A stretch of DNA of 52,817 bases from contig NW_022204524.1 of NCBI RefSeq assembly GCF_008831285.2, positions 1 to 52,817 on the forward strand. The letters are read 5' to 3'. Every line of letters starts with the position of its first letter. The first letter of the stretch is position 1. The stretch is from Nymphaea colorata. Lineage: Eukaryota > Streptophyta > Magnoliopsida > Nymphaeales > Nymphaeaceae. Under the pieces are notes generated by a model that was given only the letters and a program-made list of their open reading frames with translations, was not told the origin of the DNA and searched no databases. The position numbers and the translations under genes were made by a program. Of the stretch, positions 33,962 through 44,379 are shown piece after piece.

Positions 33962-34665
33962 ATGATCTCCAGAATTATCACAAGAGGAATTTTGCCAGCA
34001 GTCCGCCTCTGCGCCCCCCTCTCCCTCTGTCTTGCCACCCCCAAGTTCAGCTTCGGCAAACTGGAAAAAGTCAGCAAAATCAAAAGCATCATCGATGAGG
34101 AACTCAAAGCAGAACTAGAAAACCCCAATGACCTCGCCTCCTATGAGACCGAATTCAAGAAGGGAGGATGGACCATCACCAAGGAAAACACCCTGGTCGA
34201 ACTTTCCAAGACCGTAGGAGCATACAAGGTGAGACTCCTATCCAACATCAAGACCCCTACCCAGTTCGACGAGGAGGAGGGTCAGGAGGAGAAGAAGAAG
34301 GAAGAGGAAGATGAGAACTTCGAAGGAGAGATGAACGAGGTCACTATCTGCATCACCAAGAGCGGAGCAGAGAAGACCATGGTCGTCAACACCATCGTCA
34401 CTGAAGGCTTCGAGATAACCAATATTAACTTCGCCAAAAGCTACGAAGAGGCCAAGTCCAGCAGATTCGATATTTTCAACTCCAATCAATACACCGGTCC
34501 TGAGATCGAGACTCTTTCCGATGAGCTCTTCGAGTCCATCTACGGCTTCATCGAGGAAGAACTGGAATCACCAACGAAGTTATGGAATCTTTTGCGGATT
34601 ACTGCCTTGACGGAGAGCAATCCTTTTATATTGAGTGGCTCAAGGATCTCAAGGCCATCATCTGA
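33962..34665 (+). CDS. Mitochondrial p32/MAM33 family protein
   Basis: A mitochondrial presequence (MISRIITRGILPAVRLCAP) precedes a MAM33/p32 domain: KIKSIIDEELKAELENP, an acidic loop (EEEGQEEKKKEEEDENFEGE), TICITKSGAEKTMVVNTIV and GPEIETLSDELFESIYGFI. The C-terminal helix (ADYCLDGEQSFYIEWLKDLK) is reached after one missing base near 34571, giving exactly 235 codons. p32 forms an acidic trimer in the mitochondrial matrix, needed for translation. The gene is distinctly C/G-rich at third positions and, despite being very rich in Glu, uses no TAA or TAG, which suggests strong expression. Confidence 0.88.
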
Positions 34666-34801
34666 TCGCATTACCGTTATTATACATACCCCCTTGAAAT
34701 ACGAGCAAGAACATAGATTGAAGTTCACAGCATCATTGGGATTTCTTTAGGTGATGTGAAGGGAATTGGCGCCGTCAATCACAGTCAACCGGTGTTATGT
34801 T

Positions 34802-35262
34802 TCAGAGTACCGAACTATGCTATGTAGGATACGATGGAAGGCAAAGAAAATGAATAATGCAGCAGAGGTCAGCATGATATTTCTTTATGCCATATAGTAT
34901 TCGCGGTATTGCTTTAGTTGCAGTAAGTAGTTTTATTTATTCTGAGCAGACATCACATCCAAGTCCTCCATTCCCACTTCCTAAGGATCGTACTTAGATT
35001 CTAATAAAAGATGGTTACTTCTCTTGAAATGCGAGTTAAGGGTGCTAAAGGTGAATATGGACTCGAAGAGAATGAGCAAAATGACAGCAAAGATGAGGTA
35101 AATGCCGTATTTGACAATTAATTTTGGAAGATGTTGCTGAAGCGGTCCTAAACTTGTGTAGCAGTCTCCTAGCTGGCGAAAATACAAAGACTAGGAGGCT
35201 GAGGGTGAGGGCCACCATGAAGATGACGAAGTAATAGACGAAGCCGTAGATTATTTGCATTT
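34802..35262 (-). CDS. BAP31-like ER membrane protein
   Basis: Three hydrophobic segments (YFVIFMVALTLSLLVFVF; VKYGIYLIFAVILLILFESI; MLTSAALFIFFAFHRILHSI) are arranged as in BAP29/BAP31. They include the characteristic loop after the second segment and LKQYREYYMAERNIMLTSAA before the third, which matches the KLFRAQRN-Y region. BAP31 is an ER cargo receptor and quality-control factor. Only the membrane domain is present, without a long coiled-coil tail. The junction after the first segment (about 35170) and the exact stop are uncertain; an alternative frame would run on toward the p32 3' end. Confidence 0.6.
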
Positions 35263-35355
35263 GATATGGATGTTGTTGAGATCTTCGACCTGAATTAATA
35301 AACTTTAATACAATAATCAAAGGCGTTGCTTATCTCAAATTTAAATTATAATACC

Positions 35356-36751
35356 ATGAACGTCCACCATAAGTGCCTCTTTCACACCAACAACCCCATC
35401 GTCAAGTTCTGCGAGAATAGTAAGCAATATTTTATTTAGGATAGTGCACACTTCCCCTCTGTCTCGAATGCGAGCCCATTCATCACCAGGAGCATCACTC
35501 CCAACAATCTGAACCAAAGATTATGCGCTTCAATGAAGCCACTTTGAAGGCTGCCAACAATATGGAGGATTATCTGCAGGCGTTTAAGACGTTTGAGAGG
35601 GAAAGTGAGAACAAAATGGAAAATGAAAAGAAGTTGTCCTCAAGATGGTCGAAGAGTATTATGCCACTGCTCGCAAAATGGTCACATAAATTAGGAATAA
35701 TGTTGAAAAGGTTACAGAAAATTTGAATAAATTGAATAAGGGATCGATCAAAGCTTTGATCTTCTATTATTCAGGAGATGTGAAGCTAAATCAATTTAAC
35801 CTTTAGTTTGAACCTCTTCAGACCAAAATCGTAACCTTCTCCAAAGAAAATAAGTGAGGACCGAGCACGAAACAAGACCGGCTGAAAATACATATCAAAC
35901 CATCATTATTCAGTTGAACAAGAACAGAAATTCACTAATCATTCATCTGAAATCATTCTGGAAAAGCAGAGGACCAAAAATATGAGAAACTATAAAGCGA
36001 AAGCGAAAATGTGTTCTCTAATATTCAAGAAATCAAAGAAGACAAAGGCACTCAAGGAACCGAAAAAGTATATTCGACCAAAATAAGAAAGGCTCAGGCG
36101 TAACTCAGAACAATATTACTCACAAGTAAGTTGAAACAAAGTACAACTATCAGCCTCAGTACGATAACTTTTTACCATAAAATACCACTTCCGCAATGAA
36201 CCCAGTCCAAAGTTCCATTACGATGTCAACTATCAGTACAAACAGTATGAAAAAACCTCTCCTGAACCAGAAATCCTCAGCTTCTAAAACAGATTTTTAA
36301 ATAAATTTGCAAATGCATAGCAGCAGCAGATGGACTATAAGGACTACTTACCCACAGCCAAAGAATTTAGCCGCCCTTAGGTGAAGTATGATGATGTCTT
36401 CAACAAAAAACTTTTGAAGCCTGAAGACTTGGATCTGTAAAAAGAAAACGGGACTTTTGCAGCAGGAAAAGCTACAGTGAGCCACACCTCACTCAAAGGA
36501 ACAGATCAATGAGTCAAAATCACATGAATGACAAAGAAGTTAGAAAGACTAACTATGAATACGACCTCAAGCGTCAAGTTCTTTCCCCCGACGAAATAAG
36601 AAAAATGCTTTAAAAGAAAATCTAGGAAAGAAACAGAGTCCTTTCCATTAAAAAAGCAGACAATTATCCCATTCCTTAGTAAAAAGGAAGAAAAGGGTGG
36701 GAAACCAGAGACTCTATCATCAATCAGATATACTCAGAACCTAAGTATTGA
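35356..36751 (+). CDS. B-box zinc-finger coiled-coil protein (TRIM-like)
   Basis: The B-box begins at residue 5: HHKCLFHTNNPIVKFCENRE, then CTLPLCLECEPIHHQEHH. A 20-nt intron splits it, and the Cys/His spacing is only complete after splicing. A coiled coil follows (FKTFERESENKMENEKKL, YYATARKMVTEIRNNVEKV), then Gln/Asn/Tyr-rich low-complexity sequence. A clean C-terminal 150 codons contains SRPEVKYDDVFNKKLLKPED and EVRKTNYEYDLKRQVLSPDE. No RING is seen. Several breaks lie between 35640 and 36260. Confidence 0.65.
35420..35439 (+). other. 20-nt intron inside a B-box
   Basis: GTAAGC...TTTAG. Splicing turns a meaningless sequence into the zinc-binding residues of the B-box (CENRECTLPLCLECEPIHH). 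This is the clearest domain-based proof of a tiny intron in the window. Confidence 0.88.
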
Positions 36752-36802
36752 TAAGCTTAATATTTTTATCTTTCTACTGAGTATAAACCATATTAAGATG
36801 AA

Positions 36803-37633
36803 TCAATCAATGGTCGAAAGATTTTTATAATACTTCACATCTCCATAAACTCCAAAGTCAGAAGGCTTCTCATACTCGTGTGGTCCTGGTTTTTGCTTGG
36901 CTTCCAATGGTCATGGGTAAATCTTTTCTCTCTGGTGAAAGGCCTTGTTCCTCTTCCACGATGAGAAGATACAATATAGCGTGCAGCTGGTGAAAGGCTA
37001 TCAAGCTCAACATATGAATGAGGCCCTGGAGCATCTTTATGGTTGCAAAACGAGGTGATGTTAATCCGACTCCAAGTTTTGGACCTTAGAATTTGCTCAC
37101 CTTTGTTCTCAGCTTGGTAGGGTCTAGTTCCACAGCCTCATAAGCTCCTGGTCCTGGGGCATTCTTGTATGATAAATGACGTTCAATAGTGTCAATAGTT
37201 TTGGGTCGAATGGAATACGAGGAGTTATTTTTTGATGGTTTCTAGAACTCATACTAAATAGTTGAAAGCGTACTGCGCCAACACCGGGGTGTTTATGTAT
37301 CTGTGGGATGAGGTAGGAGTGATTGGGGGATTGGTCTCTGCTGACGGCGAAGCTGAGTCCCTTTTGTCTCACGAACTCGTAATAGTTGTTGGGATTGTAT
37401 TGATCGCTGCTGGGCGTGGGGACTTCTTTGAGGAAGTCAACCTTTTTCCCACTGCCGATGGGCGCTTTTCGAGTGGAGAGTTGGCTGGTGTATGCGTAGA
37501 ATGCGATTGGGCATTACGGATTATTGTCTTTGAATCTTTTGGATTTGGAGAAGCGAAAGGACACCTTTGATGGAGAATTGTTTGCGGGATGCTTTTGGAC
37601 GTTTTAATGAGGAACGATCGATATTTTGCTCAT
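36803..37633 (-). CDS. Sperm-tail PG-rich repeat (STPGR) protein
   Basis: Repeats centred on P-G-P-x-x-Y are spaced along the protein: NAPGPGAYEAVEL, DAPGPHSYVELD and KPGPHEYEKPSDFG, with earlier PTPSSDQYNPNNY and HPGVGAVRF. STPGR/SHIPPO proteins are microtubule inner or surface proteins of cilia and sperm tails. Starts MSKISIVPHENVQKH. Breaks occur near 37100, 37010 and 36890. Together with SAXO it adds to the axonemal content of this chromosome. Confidence 0.75.
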
Positions 37634-37857
37634 TCTATTAATTTTATTATGAAGAAAGATAAAATATTAAACATAAAAATAATCAAGACCCAAAATAACA
37701 CGGAAATTAATTATTTTACCCTAGCTTTAAAAGGTTTTGGTTTATTTGGCGTTAGAGATTTCAAAGATAACTTTTAAATTGCCAATTAAGATTATATTTA
37801 TTAACTAGGATTAAATAGATGTCTTATAGAGAGAGGGGGTTAAATAAGGAGAATGAC

Positions 37858-38220
37858 TCATTTAAATAATGAAAAGTAGTAGGCCTACTTGATACCGATT
37901 ATCCTTCCCTTCATCGATTAGCAATTCTCGTTTATACGTTGCTGACTATGTTAAAACCTTTCGTATTATCTCATGTAAGTTTGCTCTATAATCGTGTTTA
38001 CATATTTCTCTGCATTGACTTCCTTCTGAGACTCATTTATCCATATATTTGCATCTTTCTTGACCCACTTTTTCTTTATCTGGGTCCACATCCACTCTCT
38101 TTGCTTTTTCTAGTGAGTTTACCATTGCTATGTGAACATTCTTCGGTCATATAAAGCATATTTCTTAAGGTATGCACTTCTGCTTGCAGTGAAGATAAAT
38201 ATATCATGTACTTCGTGCAT
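37858..38220 (-). CDS. Small Trp/Lys-rich protein, 120 residues
   Basis: An unbroken frame of 121 codons including TGA, with TAA/TAG Glu at several places. It starts MHEVHDIFIFTASRSAYLKK, then a Trp-rich helix (REWMWTQIKKKWVKKDANIW) and a charged C-terminal half. No membrane segment or known motif. Size and composition recall accessory subunits of mitochondrial complexes or ribosomes, but this is a guess. Confidence 0.5.
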
Positions 38221-38339
38221 TTGTACTTAATGTTATTTATAATTAGCCAAGATTGACGCCTGAATGATGGAGAAAATGACTATATTCGCTTTAAACTAGA
38301 GTGTTTTGATATGGTTTTTGCTTTGTTTTTATTGACTTG

Positions 38340-39428
38340 AAAAAGTAAAGTATTTTGCAAGAACTAAAAAATTAAACGAATCTTTTTAGTTTATACCTTC
38401 TATCCTTTACCATTCTCATGATCTTTTTCCAAAATTTTTGTATCTTTCTCGCAGCCATTGTCTTCTTATAGAAGATAAACCTTCGATATGTTTTTGTATC
38501 TTGCGGGCAGCATTATTGATTTTATCCTTCAACTATTGTATCTTTCGTTGATCTTCGGCCAATTTCTATTCCATTTTGTCAAATAGATATTGACATTCTT
38601 CTCCAAGTGCTCTCCTTGATCATCTATTTTGAATTTTATTATATATTTTGTAACAGAATCATAAATTGCAAATCAAACTTATGTCGGATTTGTCATTTTG
38701 GTCAGTTCTCGATCACTCCAAATCAAACTATTGAGTAAATATTGTTTGATTTTTCTTTTTGGCTGGTTGGTACGATGTCTTGATGTACATTCACAATAAA
38801 TTTCTCCTTATATTTGCATGGCCTTGTAATATTTCTCACATTACATGCAACTAACTCCTGACAATTTTTCTCTATCTCTCTTTTTCCTTCCGCCCTGGAT
38901 CCGCACATTGGAGTTATCCTCTTCAGGCCTTAATCTTAACAGCTCCTCTTCGTTATGTCGTTGATAAAATCACTGCTTTCATTCAAGAATGGCTCATCAT
39001 CAATGATGATAATTGGTCCTTAACTGGCTTGCTTTTCTAATTGAACATGCTTTCTTTTGATTTGAATTGAAACTCGTTGCTAATTTAAATCTTTGGAGGA
39101 TCCAGCTTTATAAATTGCGAGTGGAAGCGGTTTAAATTATTTATGTTTAGTTGTTTAGGATTTTATTACTTTTCAACAGACTTCCTCGCTTGCCTGGAGC
39201 TTTAATCCATGCCTATATGTTCATAAAATCTGAATCGAAATCTTAGTGATTAGCAGCTCTAGGATACTCCTTAATCGGATACAATTTCTTCTTAAGATTA
39301 CCTGTTCCTTTGCTTTTATTGGTTTGGTTAACGTTTCTTTTTTCGATGGTTTTGGGTGGATTATTATCACTGCTGTTGCTATTGCTTCTGCTCTTAGATT
39401 CTTTAGATTCTTTGCTATTCTTTTTCAT
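38340..39428 (-). CDS. Hypothetical protein with C-terminal IQ motifs
   Basis: Starts MKKNSKESKESKSRSNSNSS after an upstream in-frame TGA. A Lys/Ser-rich N-terminus, a middle with IIIIDDEPFLNESSDFINDI and a Cys-containing basic segment lead to two IQ-like calmodulin-binding stretches (NAARKIQKHIEG; MAARKIQKFWKKIMRMV). IQ motifs suggest a calmodulin-regulated or centrosomal protein. Multiple frame breaks, and the 3' end is approximate; a stop was not placed with certainty. Confidence 0.42.
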
Positions 39429-39828
39429 GATGAACTTGGGCTAGTGGCATTGATTTCAACAGAAGTTTTTAAAACTTGCACGACACGATACTGATGAAAT
39501 CCTTGATTGCTTGCCCAAAGGTATTGTACATGAAACCAGATGCCTTATAACGCTTTATACTTCTTACTTCGTGGCGAATGCATCTAACTTCTTAAAGTTG
39601 CACCCTTCGTAAACTTTTGCATAGGGGTTTTCGAGCAGATTGAGTCAAGCATCATTCGGATGAATTATATTATAAGGCAACACTTTAAAAATCAGATATA
39701 CGATAAAGTACGCCAAATTTTTATCCCTTATGATTCTTTTTATATTACTCAGTTAAGTTTGCGAATCGTTGTGAGTTATACGAAGCTAAGATTAATAATT
39801 GATTTCCGAAATTTAATAGCAGATTCAA

Positions 39829-41000
39829 ATGTAGCTCGATGGTAAGCTTAAATCTATCAAGAGTTCAAGTTCATCTATGACGATCTGAAAGCACAGACCA
39901 AGTAGATCCCTTCCTTGCCTCTTTTGCTCAAATCTATCGAAAAAACCACAAAAAAGTTGGACTGCATAAACCTATACTCCGCCATAGACAAGAGAGAATT
40001 CGATTTTTAGCTGTTTGAAAGGGAATATTCGACGAGATAACTGAACTGGTGCAATAGATTGGCCAGTACATTCATCAAAGAAAAAAGAATCTGTGAATAT
40101 GTAGCGAATGGTGGAGATATAACAAAAGCTCGAGAGGATCAAGTAGTCAAAATGGAGGCTTTTGATCAACTCAACAAAATGGAGTAGAATTTGCAGAACG
40201 ATCTTGACAAGTTAGTAGATGAGCAGCTCATCATGAATCCGCCAAACATGGATAATTAAATCAAATAAGTGGAGGAAGATGAGGAATAAATGCAAGAAAG
40301 CGACAAGATAAAGGATAACCAACCAATAGGGTGTAGGCACTAAGCAAGAAATAGATTAATTAAACAAAAAGATAAGCAAAATCAATCGAGGAAAGGGCAA
40401 ATGGTTCGACCACGATCACCTAGATTTCATCAAGGTATACAATCGATGTGGAGGCGACGCCCAAAAAGTAATCGAAGAAGGAGTCAAAGTGCTCGGCATG
40501 AAAAATATCGAAATCGTCGACCATTTAGAAGTCTACGAAAATTACCTACAACTATAAAAGTAAAAAAGGCTTGCCAATGAATAATTCAAGAGCATCAAGA
40601 TGTTTGAACAATAAATTAAAAACTAGGAAGAAATTCAAAAGCAGCTTGCCAAATAAAGGATAGAAAAACAGAAGAAGAGGCAAAAGTAATAAGAACAACT
40701 GCAGAAGAAGAGTTGATATAGTAATTCAAAAGAAAAAAAGAAGAGGAAAAAGAAAAGTTGCTAAGGGAAGCTGAAAGGTAACGCCAAACTGCTAAAAGCG
40801 CAAAGAAGTTAAGCGTGTAGAAACAAAAAGAAATATAGCTGAGGAATAAAAAGCTAATCCAAGAGAAGCAAGAGTAGTTTAAATCAAGAAAAACTAATGT
40901 ATCAGAGTCAAAAATGGTCAAAAAGCATCGCCATCGATGTTAATCCTTTAAAGCCGATTCAAAAGATTAATAAGCCCCCTATCCTGCAAAGAAGCAATGA
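39829..41000 (+). CDS. Coiled-coil protein resembling CCDC112
   Basis: Start ATG-TAG (Met-Glu) at 39829 with a 20-nt intron after the fourth codon (39842-39861); splicing gives MELDEFKFIYDDLKAQTKEI. An acidic linker and a SANT-like block (KWFDHDHLDFIKVYNRCGGD, VIEEGVKVLG) lie ahead of a very long Glu/Lys/Gln coiled coil rich in TAA/TAG (KQLAKERIEKQKKRQKEEEQ). The W-DH-F block and downstream coil resemble CCDC112/CCDC148 of centriolar satellites. 1172 minus 20 is 384 codons with cancelling breaks. It ends 17 bp from the convergent EF-hand gene. Confidence 0.5.
39842..39861 (+). other. 20-nt intron
   Basis: GTAAGC...ATCAAG, four codons after the start ATG. It restores the frame to the coding sequence that begins EFKFIYDD. 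Confidence 0.6.
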
Positions 41001-41016
41001 TTATATTTACCATGAA

Positions 41017-41777
41017 TCATTAGTAAATTTCAAATCCTGCATTCTTCAAGCTTCTAAGGATGATCTCCTCGAACTCCGCCAAGCTGATCCTGCCATCTCC
41101 ATCAGCGTCCACCATCTTCATGTATGATTTAACGTCCTCGCGACTCGGCTTGTAGTTCTGGCCCAGTTCCTTGTATGTTTACTCGATGATGAAAGGAATC
41201 TCATCCTCAGTCAGGTATCCAGACTCATCCTTATCAAACATTTTGAACAGTCTCCGAGCCACGTCGATTCTCTTTTTGGCAATAACGGTCAAGTTCTTCG
41301 TGCTCTTTGGTGGCTGTGCCCTTGTATCACTAAATTTGTATTAGTACACGTATCTTGTCACGTTCGATTTCTGGAGGAAATTGCTTTGATTTGTGTTGAT
41401 TTGTGTGGTGCTCGAGTAAGTTTGGCTGACCTGGCTGGTTTGTATGCCTGAATTTGAGGAGGAGTTAAAGCTGTATCCGCCTATGTTTGAATTCGATTGG
41501 CAGAGATACTTCACTGCGAGGTTTTCAAAATCGGACTCTGTAACTTTTTTATCTTTATTTTCGTCCAGGACCTCGTACATGGAGTTTGCCTCCTCCATAG
41601 TAGGTTGCGGATTGATGGCCTTCATCGATCTAAACTTACAAGGATTCTATAGCAAAAATCGCTGAAAAGCTCATAGCATTGCTTGGGGCCAAGAGCTCCA
41701 CGCTTGCCAAGGTCGTATTTCTGGAAGAGCATCCTTCCGATGGCTTTCGCCCTCTCAGGTTCAATTCTAATCTTCAT
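41017..41777 (-). CDS. EF-hand Ca2+-binding protein (calmodulin-like, four hands)
   Basis: 247 codons with no frame break after removing a 20-nt intron at 41620-41639. Helix-loop-helix units: a degenerate first hand (QKYDLGKRGALGPKQCYELF), then EVLDENKDKKVTESDFENL, MFDKDESGYLTEDEIPFI and MVDADGDGRISLAEFEEII, the last three with canonical loops. An Asn/Ser/Thr-rich insert of about 55 residues separates the hand pairs. A Ca2+ sensor of the calmodulin superfamily; the insert is unusual. Confidence 0.85.
41620..41639 (-). other. 20-nt intron with an in-frame TGA
   Basis: On the minus strand: GTAAGT...GATGAAG. If retained, a TGA follows within six codons. If removed, YRIL joins AINPQPTMEEAN and the remaining three EF-hands stay in frame to the stop. 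Confidence 0.85.
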
Positions 41778-41975
41778 TTAAAATATAACAAAATTCAATC
41801 CAAAGCAAAGTGTATTAAGAGGACTGACTAAGGACCAATTAAGTGGGCCATAGTTAATAAATCTTAATTTTATGTCCCTCAACGTGAAGATTTTCCAATC
41901 AAATGAAAAACCCAATTAAACTTTGTTGAGGGGGTCTGTTGATAGCGATGAAGAAGAAATTTTCTTTGGTAAAGA

Positions 41976-42335
41976 TCAGCCGACAAAGTTGATGCTGACA
42001 AGGAAGAGCACCAAGCATGCGATGAAGAATTACCCAAGCTTGCGATAGTTCTTCTCATCTTGGCGAATGGTCACCAGCAGGATGATGACCCCCAGAGGGC
42101 AGAAAATGCCTGTGAGAAATGCATTCTTTGGAAAATCATCTCCCACAACCATCCGGTAGAAGAATTGAACCCCGATGACGGCGAGCAGAAAGATGGTAAA
42201 CCAGTCAATCAGCTTTACCCTTTCGGAGGTCTCTGCGGAGTACTTTTTCCAGAAGCCGTCAAGCCCTGTCACATACTCTTTTACCTCTGCCGATGCCTTC
42301 TTTGAAGACTCTCCCTTCTTGGCAACTTTTGACAT
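41976..42335 (-). CDS. DAD1: DAD1, oligosaccharyltransferase subunit
   Basis: 119 residues, unbroken. GLDGFWKKYSAETSERVKLI and DWFTIFLLAVIGVQFFYRMV are followed by VGDDFPKNAFLTGIFCPLG and a third hydrophobic segment ending SINFVG, the invariant DAD1/OST2 C-terminus (NFVG). It is part of the oligosaccharyltransferase that N-glycosylates proteins in the ER. The length matches the family (about 113-120). One TAA encodes Glu just before the last segment. Tandem with the EF-hand gene downstream and the CXC gene upstream, all on the minus strand about 100-200 bp apart. Confidence 0.92.
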
Positions 42336-42432
42336 TCGTTCAATGATATCAACACGTAATTAATATATCCACAGATATTAATACCCGGCTTTCAAATTAC
42401 AAGAGTATAATAATCATCAAGCTATTAAAATC

Positions 42433-44238
42433 TCAACTGTTCGACAACCTGAACTAGAAAGGCTCGAAGTCCATACTCTCCGGCATTTTCATACGAGCCA
42501 ACTCTTATTCGTTTATTTCCTCACGCTACTCTTCCATTTCCATGTGTTATGATTTTCTCGGACAGTTGATACATCCTTCACAGGAACATTTTTAACCGCA
42601 ATGAACTCCTGCTGCAAAGCACGAACAGTATTTTTTATTGCATTTTGTTTTTTTGCATGTGCAAAATAATCCTTGATGGACTTGGACATTTTGATTGCCG
42701 AACTGTAAGCCTTGGAGCATCTTTTGCTTCATTTATATGCAGCCCACGCAACAATAGCCTTTAATGCAAATCTCATTCTTAGCTTAGAAGCATTCGCATT
42801 TCTACCATTCACATTATGTATAGCATCCGCAAGCATGCTTAATGTTTCCGTTGGTTTCTTCTGATTTCCTCTGGCTTGTGGGTTGATAAGTATCATAAAT
42901 TAAGCCGTTTTGTTAGTATTGTTCATGTGGATAGCTATATCCCTCTACATTTCCGCCAACGGATTGCCTGCCGAAAATGGGTTAATTTGATTCTTCAAGC
43001 ATTTTGTCATAGATATCTGATTTCCTTCCTCCTTAAAGACTCATGACGCTACATCATAAAATGCATACTCAACTAAGCTATGGTTTTTGGAAAGAGACTT
43101 CTAACGCTCGCACCAACTAGGTCGTTCCAGAGAGCGGCAGCTCGAAAGGTTGGACTTTCTCGATTCGATAGAAATCTTGTATGAACGCTTTGAGAGTCTG
43201 TGATGGTCCTCCATTAATTAAATTATCAGATTATTCCTCTAATTAAAATGGCAGTCTGATCAATTCTACTCGTATTATGTTAGATTCCTACTTTCAGGGA
43301 AATTGATCTAAGGTGCATTTCTATAAGAATTCTTTTGAAAAATTGGCAAGAGAAGTCTCATGTTAGTGCTTATGCTCTCAGAGGTATGATTAAATAAAAA
43401 ATAGTGGATAAATAATCAATCAAATTGCTAGAGGTGTCTTGGAGCTTAGGGGTAATACGACTTTCGGAGATACTTTCATCCTTATTTTTTATATTGGTAA
43501 TGTAGAGTCTGCAAAAGGAATTGAATAGTTTTCCTGTTTTTTAGGAGAAACAAACATATACTTCAAACTGTGATGTTATGGGCCTTCCAGACTTGTCTTT
43601 ATCTTTTATGTTCTCTTCTTATGAACAACCAACTAGGACTGAATCCTGTTATTTCCTTTTTTATCGGAATTATGTGGAGACTTCATATTGGAAAAATGGC
43701 TTTGCAATTTCAAAGCTGCCATCTTAAAGACATCCTCATCAACAAAGAAATGAGAGTAACTATTTTCGCTTATGTGTTGGGTTGAAGAGTGGATTCTGGA
43801 TTATTTAGATCTACTCTCGCTTCCAATTTTATAGTTAATTGAACCGCATGTGTTCCTCCTTTTTCTTTTGATTATATTCGCGTACTGTTTTGCCTTTGAC
43901 TCTTGAGAGGGTGGAGGATCGATGTGCTTATCTTATTTATCAGGTTTATATATTTTGCGATTATTGATGGCAATTGCTTTCGTCTTTATTGTACTTAAAT
44001 TTATCTAAAAGCAGCCAAGCTGTTTTTCTTTATTTTTTGCAGAATTTTCTTAGATTGAAGCTGACCAATCCAGTTCTTTTACAAGATCACTATTCATATA
44101 GCTAAGTTGGCTTATCTCTCGAAGGTTTTGCTTGGCAGCTTCTCCTAGTGAGACGCGCAAAGGAGAATACTATAATGATTCGTTGGGCTATGTCTTTAGG
44201 ATGTGTCTGTTCTTTGCTTTGTTTCGTCTAATTATCAT
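42433..44238 (-). CDS. CXC (CRC) domain DNA-binding protein, LIN54/TSO1/tesmin-like
   Basis: Two cysteine-rich CXC motifs lie near the C-terminus: HACGCYTECEWEKCECFEAK with NEICIKGYCCVGC, and FCTCKKTKCNKKYCSCFAAG with HCGEKCSCEGCIN, separated by about 25 residues. LIN54 and TSO1 bind CHR-type promoter elements and control cell-cycle genes. Several Glu inside the motifs are TAA/TAG. The N-terminal 300 codons (from MIIRRNKAKNRHILKTEPNE) form one clean unbroken frame, Ser/Lys-rich. Breaks occur only in the middle (43200-43500). Total 602 codons. Confidence 0.82.
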
Positions 44239-44379
44239 TCCAATAATTATATTATGAGTGATCAAAATGCAATTTTAATTGCCTATATACAGGATAATTT
44301 TAAGGAAACTTAACTATTAGATAAATTTCCAAAATCACTTTAATAACTATGTGACTTAGATGACAAATATAAGTATAAA

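Noticed and set aside
38600-38990. Response-regulator receiver domain suggested by IIIIDDEPF
   Set aside because: Only the first strand and acidic pair resemble a receiver. The phospho-acceptor Asp and the Thr/Lys positions could not be found, and the frame is broken.
40616-40921. 101-codon minus-strand ORF rich in Phe and Ser
   Set aside because: Antisense of the Glu/Lys/Gln coiled coil of the CCDC112-like gene; TAA/TAG-rich coding sequence produces such shadows.
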